From contig JABFSG010000021.1 in assembly GCA_013140715.1 (NCBI GenBank), forward strand, positions 1 through 52,068: 52,068 nt of DNA, in the 5' to 3' direction. Position numbers and translations under genes: made by a program. Below, piece by piece: positions 1 through 9,008 of the stretch (within the stretch, counting starts at the first letter, position 1; every line of letters begins with the position of its first letter). A model generated the notes under the pieces. It was not told the DNA's origin. It did not search any database and worked only from the letters and a program-made list of their open reading frames with translations. The DNA is from Nitrospiraceae bacterium. GTDB lineage: Bacteria; Nitrospirota; Nitrospiria; Nitrospirales; Nitrospiraceae.

Positions 1-136
1 CTCTCATCGCCCTATCTTTCCCCCCCCCATGTGTTGCGTGCTCTCCCCGTGAATCCGTAGCCCCTGCCGGTGTTTCCTGTCAAATTCCGTAATTTCCATG
101 GCATTCGCGTTGAGATAAGCGTAAAAGATTCATCGT

Positions 137-1141
137 ATGCGTATTCTTATTACGGGCGGAGCTGGGTTTCTTGGGAGTCATCTGTGCGATGTGCTCCTGC
201 AGTCTGGACACTCCATAATCTGCATCGATAATCTTCTCACGGGACGGGTTGAAAACGTTGCCCATTTGCTCGCGCACGAACAATTTTCTTTCGTTAAATA
301 TAATGTCTGCGACTATCTGCATATCGAAGGCCCCCTGGATGCTGTCATGCATTTTGCCTCACCTGCGAGCCCGCAAGACTACCTTGAATATCCCATTGCC
401 ACGTTGAAGGTCGGCGCCTTGGGTACCCATAAGGCTCTCGGTCTAGCCAAGGCAAAGGGCGCGAGGTTCCTCTTGGCCAGCACGTCGGAAGTCTATGGGG
501 ATCCGCTGGTGAGCCCTCAACCTGAATCCTACTGGGGGAACGTCAATCCAATTAGCCCTCGGGGCGTGTACGATGAAGCCAAGCGTTTTGCAGAAGCCCT
601 CACGATGGCCTACCACCGCTACCATGCGGTGGATACAAGGATCGTGCGTATCTTCAACACATTTGGGCCGCACATGCGTCCGAAAGACGGACGTGTCGTA
701 TCGAATTTTATTGTTCAGGCGCTCCAGGGGAAACCATTGAGTGTCTTCGGCGATGGATCTCAAACGAGGAGTTTCTGTTACGTAGACGACCTTGTCCGCG
801 GTATCACCGGGTTGCTTCTTTTGGACTCAGACAGGACGGTAGAACAACGGACAGACCGCAAGTTCCTCGTCACGAGGGATAAAGACGCCGACGGATCCAC
901 GATGCATGAACCGGTGAATATCGGGAATCCGCAGGAGCTGACTGTGTTGGAGATTGCGAAACTGGTATTGAAACTGACCCGCTCTGCGAGCCACATCACC
1001 TATCATCCACTCCCAGCAGATGATCCAAAAGTCAGACAGCCCGATATCAGCCGGGCACGCGCGCTCTTGAAATGGGAGCCTCAAGTCCAGCTTGAGGAAG
1101 CACTCCGTCGCACGATCGAGTACTTCAGGAAAGTGATCTAG
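137..1141 (+). CDS. UDP-glucuronate decarboxylase (UDP-xylose synthase type)
   Basis: Extended short-chain dehydrogenase that would convert UDP-glucuronate to UDP-xylose for surface polysaccharide. The N-terminus carries the NAD-binding [10 protein letters not shown] motif (about residues 7-16). [10 protein letters not shown] supplies the catalytic serine/threonine, and YDEAKR holds the Tyr-Lys pair. The blocks [11 protein letters not shown] and [15 protein letters not shown] are hallmarks of the UXS branch rather than of epimerases. At 334 aa it is somewhat longer than usual because of a charged insert (about residues 233-256) just before the HEPVNIGNP block. The ATG at 137 starts directly at the Rossmann fold. 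Family is firm; the exact sugar substrate is inferred. Confidence 0.85.
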   Translation: MRILITGGAGFLGSHLCDVLLQSGHSIICIDNLLTGRVENVAHLLAHEQFSFVKYNVCDYLHIEGPLDAVMHFASPASPQDYLEYPIATLKVGALGTHKALGLAKAKGARFLLASTSEVYGDPLVSPQPESYWGNVNPISPRGVYDEAKRFAEALTMAYHRYHAVDTRIVRIFNTFGPHMRPKDGRVVSNFIVQALQGKPLSVFGDGSQTRSFCYVDDLVRGITGLLLLDSDRTVEQRTDRKFLVTRDKDADGSTMHEPVNIGNPQELTVLEIAKLVLKLTRSASHITYHPLPADDPKVRQPDISRARALLKWEPQVQLEEALRRTIEYFRKVI

Positions 1142-1220
1142 CGACAGTCCCGCCTTGACCAGGTTGAAACTCCCACTGTATCCTGTCTCTGTTTTAACAG
1201 TACGAGCGAAGAGTTTTTGT

Positions 1221-2555
1221 ATGCTGTCTGAAGAAAATAGCCGGGCGGAAGCGTTGGACAAACCTACCGAGTCGTCGGCAGTGGAAGCAATTACGCCCAT
1301 GCCGCTTACGGAGTATGTCAGTGAATTGGTCATGCGGGCCAAACAGGCCGCGGGCCGACTGGCTGCGCTTTCGACGACAGTGAAGAATCGGGCGCTCCTT
1401 GCAATGGCAGAGGCGTTGGAAGAGCAAAAGGATGCGCTATGCGCCGCGAACGAACTGGACCTGGAGGCCTTCGGAACTGCGCCGGAGAAGAAGGCGATGG
1501 CGGATCGGTTGCGTCTGACGGCTGGGAGAATCGCTGAAATGGCTGCGGGTCTGCGCGAGGTGGCTGCGCTTCCCGATCCGCTCGGCGACATGTCGAAGAT
1601 GTGGACAAGGCCGAACGGAATGCAGGTGGGGCGTGTGCGGGTTCCGATCGGTGTGATAGGAATCATCTATGAATCCCGCCCGAATGTCACAGCAGACTCC
1701 GCTGCCCTCTGTTTGAAATCAGGAAATGCCTGCGTGCTTCGTGGAGGGAGCGAGGCGATCCACTCGAATACGGCGATTGCAGCGGTCCTCTCGGAGGCGG
1801 CAGAGAAAGCCGGTATTCCAGCCGGGGCGATCAGTTTTGTTGCGCGGCCCGATCGTGAACTGGTACCTCTTCTCTTGAAGCAAGATCGCTATATCGACCT
1901 AATTATCCCGCGTGGCGGTGAATCCCTGATGCGCGTCGTGACCGAGCATGCCACGATCCCTGTCATGAAGCACGATGCCGGTGTCTGTCATGTATACGTC
2001 GATGCCGATGCCGATCCGGCCATGGCGGAACGGGTCTGCTTCAACGCCAAGGTGCAGCGGCCGTCGACCTGCAATGCCATGGAAACCCTCCTCGTCCATC
2101 AGAACATTGCGCGGAATTGGCTCGCTCCCTTCATCGATAAGTTGGTGGCAGCCAAAGTCGAGGTCCGCGGCTGTGCGAAAACCTGCCAACTCTCTCCGTC
2201 GGCCAAGCCTGCGAGCGACGATGATTTTGGAAAGGAATTTCTCGATCTCACCGTGGCGGTGAAGGTGGTCAAAAACGTCGATGAAGCAATGGAGCACATC
2301 GCCAAATATGGCTCGCACCATACAGAAGCCATTGTGACCTCCGACTATCCCAAGGCCATGCGGTTTCTGCGTGAGGTTGACGCCAGCGCCGTGTTGGTGA
2401 ACGCCTCAACCAGATTGAACGACGGCTATCAATTCGGGCTGGGGGCGGAAATCGGGATCAGCACGTCCCGCATCCATGCCCGAGGTCCGATGGGGCTGGA
2501 AGAATTGACCTGCTTCAAGTATATCGTGATGGGGAGCGGGCAAGTCCGCGAGTAG
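1221..2555 (+). CDS. proA: Gamma-glutamyl phosphate reductase (proline biosynthesis)
   Basis: NADPH-dependent reduction of gamma-glutamyl phosphate to glutamate semialdehyde, the second step of proline synthesis, in the cytoplasm. The ALDH-like fold is clear: GVIGIIYESRPNVTAD, CVLRGGSEA, IPRGGESL, the region around the catalytic cysteine (VQRPSTCNAMETLL), and the C-terminal FGLGAEIGISTSRIHARGP. The frame opens upstream at a TTG (1155). ATG 1221 has a modest GAAGAG seven bases upstream. ATG 1299 would give about 418 aa, closer to the usual family length, and is a real alternative. The stop abuts the start of the next gene, so the two are probably co-transcribed. No proB is in the window. Confidence 0.93.
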   Translation: MLSEENSRAEALDKPTESSAVEAITPMPLTEYVSELVMRAKQAAGRLAALSTTVKNRALLAMAEALEEQKDALCAANELDLEAFGTAPEKKAMADRLRLTAGRIAEMAAGLREVAALPDPLGDMSKMWTRPNGMQVGRVRVPIGVIGIIYESRPNVTADSAALCLKSGNACVLRGGSEAIHSNTAIAAVLSEAAEKAGIPAGAISFVARPDRELVPLLLKQDRYIDLIIPRGGESLMRVVTEHATIPVMKHDAGVCHVYVDADADPAMAERVCFNAKVQRPSTCNAMETLLVHQNIARNWLAPFIDKLVAAKVEVRGCAKTCQLSPSAKPASDDDFGKEFLDLTVAVKVVKNVDEAMEHIAKYGSHHTEAIVTSDYPKAMRFLREVDASAVLVNASTRLNDGYQFGLGAEIGISTSRIHARGPMGLEELTCFKYIVMGSGQVRE

Positions 2556-4337
2556 ATGCCTTCCGATCCATCTCGTGCCGCATTGACAACTCCCGGTCAT
2601 CTTCGATTTTCATCCAATCTTCCCTTTGCAGGCAATCTCGATCAGGCGGGTGGGCGAGTCGTTCGACGACCCACCGGGCATCTTGTCTTCTATCGCTCAG
2701 ATGGTCGACGGTTTCTGTCAACCGATCCAGCTGGAAACCCATTACATGAATGCGAATGGGGGGTCGATGCCGGAGGCAATGGGGTTCTCCTTCGTGCTCG
2801 GGTACGGTTGGATTGGGGGCAATGGGTTGGGTTGAAGCCGGCTGGTTTGGTGCATGAAGCCAACCTCAATCTTGCAGGCAAGCCCGGTTGGCAACGGCTT
2901 AAAGCCGACGACCTACGTGCAATGGCTGCGCAAGCGCTCCGGGTTCCGGTCGAGGAAATACGATTCTTCTATCGGGATGAGGATCTCCTAATCGAGCAGA
3001 CCGGTCGGGCGACAATCCGTCAGCGAAAGGACGCTTTCTATGTGCTCCAGGATGGGGATTTCGAGCGGGCCGGTTTCATGTCCTGTATGGGGGCCATGAA
3101 TTGGTCCTCTATCGATTTCCTGCCGGTCGTTGAACTGTTTCAATCGCTATTGCCGGGAACTGGCTCAGCGGTCTTTGAATTGATTCGTGGACTCTACGAC
3201 GACCAGAATGAGGGGAAGCCGACATCCAGATCCTTACGGTACAGGGGTATTCCGCCCTATCCATCAGAAGCAGCCTTCCGCTTGTTTAGTAGCTTCTTTA
3301 CCCCTCAGGCGTTTGAGGGGAATAATCCCTTCACGCTCTTCATGAATCCTGAACGATCCAATCAAGTCATATGGCTGCCGTCGGCTACCCAGCCGATTCG
3401 ATATTTCGATCAGAGCACGGAGGCTTGTCTGACCTTCCAGGGAGACAGGTTGCACAAGGTAACGGTGGCGCCGGATTCCTCAGGGCTATCCTATATGAGC
3501 CGGAAAGGCCGTCGATTTGCTCCCTGTGATAGGAGCGCGGAGATTGTCGGAACCCATGTCATGCTGAAGGATCGAGATCGTGAGACCCTGTTAACCATAT
3601 CTCTGCCGCAAGGGAGTTCGGAACAATCCGGTGAGCCACTGGCCATGAGCCCGGTCGACTGGCGGTCGGTTTTTGTCGAGGGAGTTCCAGCCATCCTTCC
3701 TGCGGACGCCTATGGAGCAGTGTTGTTCTATCCGGAAGACGAATCTGAAATCGATGAATATGCCGCGCAACCCTTCGTAGCCGATTACATACAAGATCTT
3801 GGCGAACAGGATCGGGAGATCGGTACGATTCTTTCGCGAGCCGAGCGCGTGCTCATCGAGAATGGCGATGCCGTGGCTGCAACCTGCATCACGTTCGATC
3901 GACCGAGGGACTATACTGTGCTGGTGCGGCATCCAGCCTTTGCGCAAAAACAGGCGCAACGACTTTGGGGTGTTTGCGCCGAGTTGCGACGATGGGATTG
4001 GCTCGCGAACATTCGGTTTGTTTCACGCGAAGGACTGCAGAATCAGAAATCGTCCGATTCCTATGACTTGGTCTACCATTGGGTGCCCTACGACAGACGA
4101 GATCCAACCGTCAGTCTGGCCGAATGTCTCAATGGGATCAGTCGAATGCTTCGGGGAGGCGGCAATGCGTTCGTCATTGGCCTAGCACCACTGGGTCGCC
4201 TGGCCTTATCTAATGGACTCCAGGTCTGTTGGGAAGAGCCGGTCGAACAACTTCCCACGTTTCGGATGCATCGCACGATACTACCGAAGGCGAGGCTCAG
4301 GGCCGGTTTGACATTGTTCCACATGAAGAAGGTGTAG
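2556..4337 (+). CDS. Unrecognised 593-aa protein with a methyltransferase-like C-terminal end
   Basis: I do not recognise this protein. Its ATG follows the proA stop with no gap, so it is probably translated from the same message. No signal peptide or clear membrane segment is visible. The middle is a mixed alpha/beta sequence without known motifs. Near the C-terminus, YDLVYHW (residues 503-509) followed by LNGISRMLRGGGNAFVIG (about 523-541) resembles the motif after strand 4 and the L-x-P/G-G-G turn of class I SAM methyltransferases. However, I see no glycine-rich SAM-binding motif I, so this may be a degenerate fold used for binding only. Function is unknown. Confidence 0.75.
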   Translation: MPSDPSRAALTTPGHLRFSSNLPFAGNLDQAGGRVVRRPTGHLVFYRSDGRRFLSTDPAGNPLHECEWGVDAGGNGVLLRARVRLDWGQWVGLKPAGLVHEANLNLAGKPGWQRLKADDLRAMAAQALRVPVEEIRFFYRDEDLLIEQTGRATIRQRKDAFYVLQDGDFERAGFMSCMGAMNWSSIDFLPVVELFQSLLPGTGSAVFELIRGLYDDQNEGKPTSRSLRYRGIPPYPSEAAFRLFSSFFTPQAFEGNNPFTLFMNPERSNQVIWLPSATQPIRYFDQSTEACLTFQGDRLHKVTVAPDSSGLSYMSRKGRRFAPCDRSAEIVGTHVMLKDRDRETLLTISLPQGSSEQSGEPLAMSPVDWRSVFVEGVPAILPADAYGAVLFYPEDESEIDEYAAQPFVADYIQDLGEQDREIGTILSRAERVLIENGDAVAATCITFDRPRDYTVLVRHPAFAQKQAQRLWGVCAELRRWDWLANIRFVSREGLQNQKSSDSYDLVYHWVPYDRRDPTVSLAECLNGISRMLRGGGNAFVIGLAPLGRLALSNGLQVCWEEPVEQLPTFRMHRTILPKARLRAGLTLFHMKKV

Positions 4338-4364
4338 CAGGATGCTCAAAAAGGCTGCCAACCT
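4338..4364. repeat. Truncated end of the dispersed hairpin repeat
   Basis: Directly after the stop at 4335-4337 lies CAGGATGCTCAAAAAGGC. This matches the terminal arm of the repeats at 27415-27540 and 29400-29523, read in the opposite orientation (GAGATGCTCAAACAGGC and AGAATGCTCAAAATG). No core or second arm follows, so this looks like a half copy. Like the full copies, it begins immediately after a stop codon. Confidence 0.5.
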
Positions 4365-4458
4365 GGCTGGTTTGTTTCGTTTATTTAGTTTGTTTGGTTA
4401 ATTTTGGATTGATGGATATGAACCAAATAAACCAGACAGACCAGATGAACCAGATAAC
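4364..4458. repeat. Imperfect inverted repeat built from short GTTT/AACC units
   Basis: The left arm (4364-4400) is made of GTTTGTTT/GTTTATTT-like units. The right arm (4421-4458) is made of AACCAGAT/AACCAAAT-like units. The arms are roughly reverse complementary, with differences that are mostly transitions, so many become G-U pairs in RNA. The spacer is 20 bp. The low complexity is unlike the flanking genes. It separates the 593-aa gene from the next ORF and could form a long weak hairpin; a role is not known. Confidence 0.55.
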
Positions 4459-4488
4459 CTTCTTTGCACCTGGTGTTCCTGATCGATT

Positions 4489-5196
4489 ATGGTTGGTCAA
4501 ATGAGTGAGCCGATTCCAGAACAGGTTGCAGGCGAAGAGCCGAACGAGAAGATCGTTATCTATTGGGAACGGGAGTATTCGACTGCCATTGCACCGGAGC
4601 GACTGAAGCTCGATTTTATGCCGCATCGGCCATTGTTGTCCGGGATGTCGCTGGACGAGCAGAGAGCTGTGGCGGGTGACGGTTATAAAGTAGTTCCCGA
4701 CGATTGTGGGCCCGTGCGAACGGTGGGCCAATACGGCTGGCTCGTTCGTTCTCCGGCTGATTGCAAGATTCGCCGTACAGCCGATGGGGTCAAGTGGCAG
4801 GCGCCACCGATCTTGCCGGAAGAGAGGATTCTTGGCTACAAGTCGTTTTCAGGAACCTATGTCGATTCGATCTTAAACAGCGGTTACCCCAAACTTTGTT
4901 GCGGGATCCGGTTCTACTACCCCAAGCAAGTCGGATTGATGATGAAGGATCTGCCGAACCACTTTTACCAGTATCCTGAGCGGACATTCTGTGTGTGGGA
5001 GGGGATAAAGACCCAAGAGTATAAACGCACGCCGAATATGTACGACTGGCTCCCGGACTACGACGCCTTCACTGCCAATTTTCTGTTACAACTCACGAAA
5101 CCGACGACCATCAAGCGTGGCGACCCCATCGGCATTGTTGTTCCAGTGCTCCTCCCGAAACAATTTACATTAGAAGAACTCAAGCCGCACAGGTGA
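4489..5196 (+). CDS. Unrecognised 235-aa cytoplasmic protein
   Basis: An open frame with no signal peptide or membrane segment and many aromatic and proline residues. Blocks such as GQYGWLVRSPADCKIRR, LCCGIRFYYPKQVGL and TKPTTIKRGDPIGIVVP suggest a beta-rich fold. The layout reminds me of the DUF6065 type, but I hold that loosely. Two starts are possible, ATG 4489 and ATG 4501 (MSEPIPEQ), and neither has a good Shine-Dalgarno. The gene lies downstream of the GTTT/AACC inverted repeat and is followed by the pyrimidine-operon leader. Function unknown. Confidence 0.7.
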   Translation: MVGQMSEPIPEQVAGEEPNEKIVIYWEREYSTAIAPERLKLDFMPHRPLLSGMSLDEQRAVAGDGYKVVPDDCGPVRTVGQYGWLVRSPADCKIRRTADGVKWQAPPILPEERILGYKSFSGTYVDSILNSGYPKLCCGIRFYYPKQVGLMMKDLPNHFYQYPERTFCVWEGIKTQEYKRTPNMYDWLPDYDAFTANFLLQLTKPTTIKRGDPIGIVVPVLLPKQFTLEELKPHR

Positions 5197-5225
5197 TTTT
5201 TTTGCCGGGAATGGTTTCCATCCGA

Positions 5226-5396
5226 TCATGTAGACTCAAACGAGACGGGCGGGACTTGAGGGAAAAGTGCCACTTGAAAGTCGGGGTTCGAAGTTCCGAA
5301 GACTCCAGCCTTCAGTTTAAACACCTGAGTAGGCACTTCTTCCGGCTTGACAGGGCCATGTGAGCTCAGTAAGATCTGGCTGCCTTTAACGCTCAT
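5226..5396 (-). CDS. Possible small protein or gene remnant (56 aa)
   Basis: The frame reads MSVKGSQILLSSHGPVKPEE and ends with a proline-rich QVALFPQVPPVSFEST. The composition looks protein-like, but there is no Shine-Dalgarno before the ATG at 5396. The start also overlaps the pyr promoter and PyrR hairpin on the other strand. It could be a 5'-truncated remnant, a real small gene, or chance. Confidence 0.25.
   Translation of the reverse strand: MSVKGSQILLSSHGPVKPEEVPTQVFKLKAGVFGTSNPDFQVALFPQVPPVSFEST
5347..5375 (+). promoter_or_regulatory. Sigma70-type promoter of the pyr operon
   Basis: A perfect -35 TTGACA (5347-5352), a 17-base spacer and TAAGAT (5370-5375, four of six consensus bases). 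Transcription would begin near 5382, so the transcript would open almost directly with the PyrR-type hairpin. The position fits a leader of about 170 nt before pyrR. Confidence 0.55.
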
Positions 5397-5418
5397 CCAG
5401 TGAGGTGAGCAAGGAGCC
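5378..5418 (+). promoter_or_regulatory. PyrR-binding RNA hairpin overlapping the leader-ORF Shine-Dalgarno
   Basis: GCTCATC (5391-5397) pairs with GGTGAGC (5404-5410) around the hexaloop CAGTGA (5398-5403). This matches the known PyrR target pattern, a UC-CNGNGA-GG loop on a short stem. Below it, a 5'-side bulge TAAC (5387-5390) and a lower stem CCTT (5383-5386) with AAGG (5411-5414) complete the expected shape. A further GGCT/AGCC pairing is possible only if transcription starts upstream of 5378. The AAGG is part of AAGGAG, the Shine-Dalgarno of the ORF at 5423, so PyrR-UMP binding should hide that ribosome site. Confidence 0.8.
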
Positions 5419-5422
5419 AATC

Positions 5423-6098
<676 letters not shown>

Positions 6099-6111
6099 AG
6101 CGGAGGATACC

Positions 6112-7032
6112 ATGAGTCTCAAACGCAAAGACCTCCTGAGCCTCGCCCCTCTGTCGGCGGATGAAATCCGGTTGATCCTACAGACGGCCGATTCGTTCAA
6201 GGAAGTCACCGGTCGAGAAATCAAGAAGGTTCCGGCCCTTCGAGGCCGCACCGTGGTCAATCTGTTCTTTGAACCCAGCACCAGGACACGCACCTCGTTC
6301 GAATTGGCGGCGAAACGGCTGAGCGCGGATGTGATCAACTTTTCGCCCTCGTCCAGCAGCGTCGTCAAAGGGGAAACATTGCTCGATACCGCACGTAATA
6401 TCGAGGCGATGCAGGCAGATATTATCGTGCTGCGTCACCCCTCGGCCGGCGCGGCAGAGGCCCTGGCGCGCGGGGTAAAGTCATCCGTGATCAATGCGGG
6501 AGACGGGTGGCACGAGCATCCGACGCAGGGCCTCTTGGACTTGTATACGATTCGCGAGCGTGGATTGTCGTTCGAGGGGCTTCGGGTGGCGATCGTTGGC
6601 GATGTCGCTCATAGCCGTGTAGCCCGTTCGAATATCCATGCATTGGTGAAGCTGGGAGCGGAGGTCCGCCTCGTAGGGCCACCGACGATGATGCCCTCTG
6701 GAGTGGACAGACTGGGCGTGCGCATCTACTACAATCTCGACGAGGCTCTGCAGGGTGTGCAGGTCATTATGATGTTGCGTCTGCAGCTCGAACGGCAGGG
6801 GATTGCGTTGTTTCCGACGATCCGTGAATATGCGCGGCTCTATGGGTTGACGGCTGAGAGGGTCAAGTCGGCCGATCCTGGGGCGATTGTGATGCATCCT
6901 GGTCCGATCAATCGCGGCGTCGAGATTGCGCCAGAGGTGGCCGATAGTTTGTCGTCAGTGATCTTGGATCAGGTCGCGAATGGCGTGGCGGTCCGTATGG
7001 GTATTCTCTATCTTTTATCAGGAGCAAACTGA
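6112..7032 (+). CDS. pyrB: Aspartate carbamoyltransferase catalytic subunit
   Basis: Condenses carbamoyl phosphate and aspartate to carbamoyl aspartate, the committed step of pyrimidine synthesis. It shows the carbamoyl-phosphate motif [18 protein letters not shown], the [10 protein letters not shown] segment, and [15 protein letters not shown] 6112 has GGAGG upstream and fits the family N-terminus; the frame also opens at 6091 inside pyrR. No pyrI regulatory subunit is present, which is usual in PyrR-controlled operons. Confidence 0.96.
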   Translation: MSLKRKDLLSLAPLSADEIRLILQTADSFKEVTGREIKKVPALRGRTVVNLFFEPSTRTRTSFELAAKRLSADVINFSPSSSSVVKGETLLDTARNIEAMQADIIVLRHPSAGAAEALARGVKSSVINAGDGWHEHPTQGLLDLYTIRERGLSFEGLRVAIVGDVAHSRVARSNIHALVKLGAEVRLVGPPTMMPSGVDRLGVRIYYNLDEALQGVQVIMMLRLQLERQGIALFPTIREYARLYGLTAERVKSADPGAIVMHPGPINRGVEIAPEVADSLSSVILDQVANGVAVRMGILYLLSGAN

Positions 7033-7047
7033 ATGGGCAGGTCGCAG

Positions 7048-7135
7048 GATGCAGGTCGATAGGCAGGAGGCCGGTAGAAATCTCTCACAGCCTGCATCAA
7101 ACGATTCAACTAAACGCCTTCAGCCTATCAACCTG
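7048..7135 (+). repeat. Overlapping inverted repeats in the pyrB-pyrC gap
   Basis: Two pairings compete in the 145-base gap. GATGCAGG (7048-7055) is complementary to CCTGCATC (7091-7098). CAGGTCGATAGGC (7052-7064) pairs with GCCTATCAACCTG (7123-7135), with a single mismatch. They share 7052-7055, so both cannot form fully at once. No T-run follows, so neither is an obvious terminator. Confidence 0.45.
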
Positions 7136-7177
7136 AGTTACAATGCGTATCGAATCATTGAAGGAAGCAGCGAACCT

Positions 7178-8482
7178 ATGAAGCCATTGTCCAATCAGAC
7201 TATTCTCATTACGGGCGGGCACGTGATCGATCCTGGGCGGTTCAATGACGTGGCCGATGTACTGATCGATGGGGGGCGAGTCGTCGCAGTGGGGCCTCAC
7301 CTCACTGTTCCCGCGGACGCCAGAAAGATCGATGCCAAGGGGAAATTGGTTCTTCCCGGCTTCGTCGATCTCCACGTCCATTTCCGGGAACCGGGATTCG
7401 AGTATAAAGAGTCGATTCAGAGCGGTGCAGCGGCGGCGGTGGCCGGTGGCTTTACCTCGGTCTGTTGTATGCCCAATACGAATCCGGTGAATGACAATCA
7501 AGCGATTACGGAATTCATCATTGATCGTGCGCGAACGGCAGGTTTGGCAAATGTGTATCCGATCGGCGCGATTACCAAAGGCTCAGAAGGGAAGGAGCTG
7601 GCTGAAATCGGCGACTTGCGCCGTGCCGGTTGTGTCGCGATCTCGGACGATGGGAAACCGGTGATGAACAGTCTGGTCATGCGGCGAGCGATGGAGTATG
7701 CATTGGCCTTCGACGTGGCGGTGGTCGATCATTGTGAAGACCTACATCTTGCCGAGGGGGGCTGTATGAACGAAGGCGCCATTTCGACTGAATTGGGGCT
7801 TCCCGGGATGCCGGCTGCCGCAGAAGATGTCATGGTGGCTCGCAACGTCGCGCTGGCAGAGCTGACAGGGGCTCGGCTCCACCTGGCTCATATCAGCACA
7901 GAAGGGTCGGTCCGTATGGTGCGGGAGGCCAAGTCACGAGGACTCAAAGTCACGGCTGAAGCCTGTCCCCACCACTTTACCATCACCGAAGAGGTGGTCC
8001 GAGGCTATAATACCTATGCCAAAATGAACCCTCCCCTTCGGACTTGGAAGGACGTGCAGGCGATCAAAGAAGGTCTCTCCGACGGTACGATCGATGTCAT
8101 TGCGACGGATCATGCGCCCCATGCTTCTCAGGAAAAACAACTGGGATTCACCGAAGCGCCCTTTGGGATTGTCGGGTTGGAGACGGCTTTGCCATTGACC
8201 CTTGCGCTGGTCGACGAGGGAGTTTTATCGTTGGAATCGGCGGTCGATAGGTTGAGTACGGCTCCGGCAAAAGTGTTTGGGTTGGCTAAAGGCACCTTGG
8301 CAGTCGGGGCCGATGCCGATGTGGCGATTGTCGATCAACAGGAACAGTGGGAGGTCGATCCATCCAAGTTTTTTTCGAAGAGCCGAAACACTCCGTTTGC
8401 CGGATGGAAGATGAAGGGACGAGTGACGACGACGATCGTGGGCGGTCGCGTCGTGTTTGAGACCAGTCCGGCGGAGCCTTAG
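7178..8482 (+). CDS. pyrC: Dihydroorotase
   Basis: Zinc amidohydrolase that cyclises carbamoyl aspartate to dihydroorotate. DLHVHFREPGFEYKE carries the first metal-binding His pair. GGFTSVCCMPNTNPV and ATDHAPHA are standard type I dihydroorotase blocks. The frame stays open upstream to 6980 within pyrB. ATG 7178 matches the usual N-terminus (MKPLSNQTILITGG) and follows GAAGGAAGC. About 434 aa, a normal length. Confidence 0.95.
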   Translation: MKPLSNQTILITGGHVIDPGRFNDVADVLIDGGRVVAVGPHLTVPADARKIDAKGKLVLPGFVDLHVHFREPGFEYKESIQSGAAAAVAGGFTSVCCMPNTNPVNDNQAITEFIIDRARTAGLANVYPIGAITKGSEGKELAEIGDLRRAGCVAISDDGKPVMNSLVMRRAMEYALAFDVAVVDHCEDLHLAEGGCMNEGAISTELGLPGMPAAAEDVMVARNVALAELTGARLHLAHISTEGSVRMVREAKSRGLKVTAEACPHHFTITEEVVRGYNTYAKMNPPLRTWKDVQAIKEGLSDGTIDVIATDHAPHASQEKQLGFTEAPFGIVGLETALPLTLALVDEGVLSLESAVDRLSTAPAKVFGLAKGTLAVGADADVAIVDQQEQWEVDPSKFFSKSRNTPFAGWKMKGRVTTTIVGGRVVFETSPAEP

Positions 8483-8486
8483 GACC

Positions 8487-9008
8487 GTGCGGCACGCATC
8501 CCGTTGGGGGCTGGTTTGTTGCTCGACGCTTGAATGGCTGGCGCTTGGAGTATGGGTCGGTGGGTTGCTGGTACTGGTTGGAGCAGTCATTCCAGCCGTC
8601 TTTAACACGTTCGGCGGGCAGGATTCAGGCGGCTTGTTTCTGACACAAACGTTCGAGGGCTATAATCGCTTTGTCATCGGTGCGGTGGCGATTATGTGTG
8701 CCGCCGCATGGTACCGCTGGTGGAGTGGAGAGCAGGCGGTAGCGGTCAGTCGGGTCGAGCTGACAATATTGGCGGTGATGGTGGTGATCGCCGGCATAAT
8801 TATTGTCTTTCTGCATCCCTATGCTGCGGCGCTTCAAGCCGAGGCCTTTGCAGTGAAAGAAGAAGTAGCAAGGAAGGCGGCCTTCGAAGCATTGTTTCGG
8901 GTCCTAATGCCGGTTCGGTCGATCTATATGGTCAATCTTGTACTGGGAATTGTATTGATGGGGCTCAAGGCGAAACGGTCTCTATCCCGTGACGGAGTAC
9001 TCGCGTGA
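8487..9008 (+). CDS. DUF4149-like integral membrane protein
   Basis: Four hydrophobic segments are visible: [50 protein letters not shown] and [15 protein letters not shown]. The gap between the third and fourth is alanine/lysine-rich. The spacing and the early WxGG and P residues fit the DUF4149 family of small inner-membrane proteins of unknown role. GTG 8487 follows the pyrC stop; a TTG at 8457 would overlap pyrC. The end overlaps the carA start by four bases, so it is translated within the operon. Its link to pyrimidine synthesis is unknown. Confidence 0.75.
   Translation: MRHASRWGLVCCSTLEWLALGVWVGGLLVLVGAVIPAVFNTFGGQDSGGLFLTQTFEGYNRFVIGAVAIMCAAAWYRWWSGEQAVAVSRVELTILAVMVVIAGIIIVFLHPYAAALQAEAFAVKEEVARKAAFEALFRVLMPVRSIYMVNLVLGIVLMGLKAKRSLSRDGVLA

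Noticed and set aside
1-136. C-run and sequence before the first gene as a possible terminator or promoter
   Set aside because: No paired stem with T-run and no convincing hexamer pair was found.
827-1666. 279-codon minus-strand frame
   Set aside because: Spans the ends of two firm plus-strand genes and has a serine/arginine-rich shadow composition.
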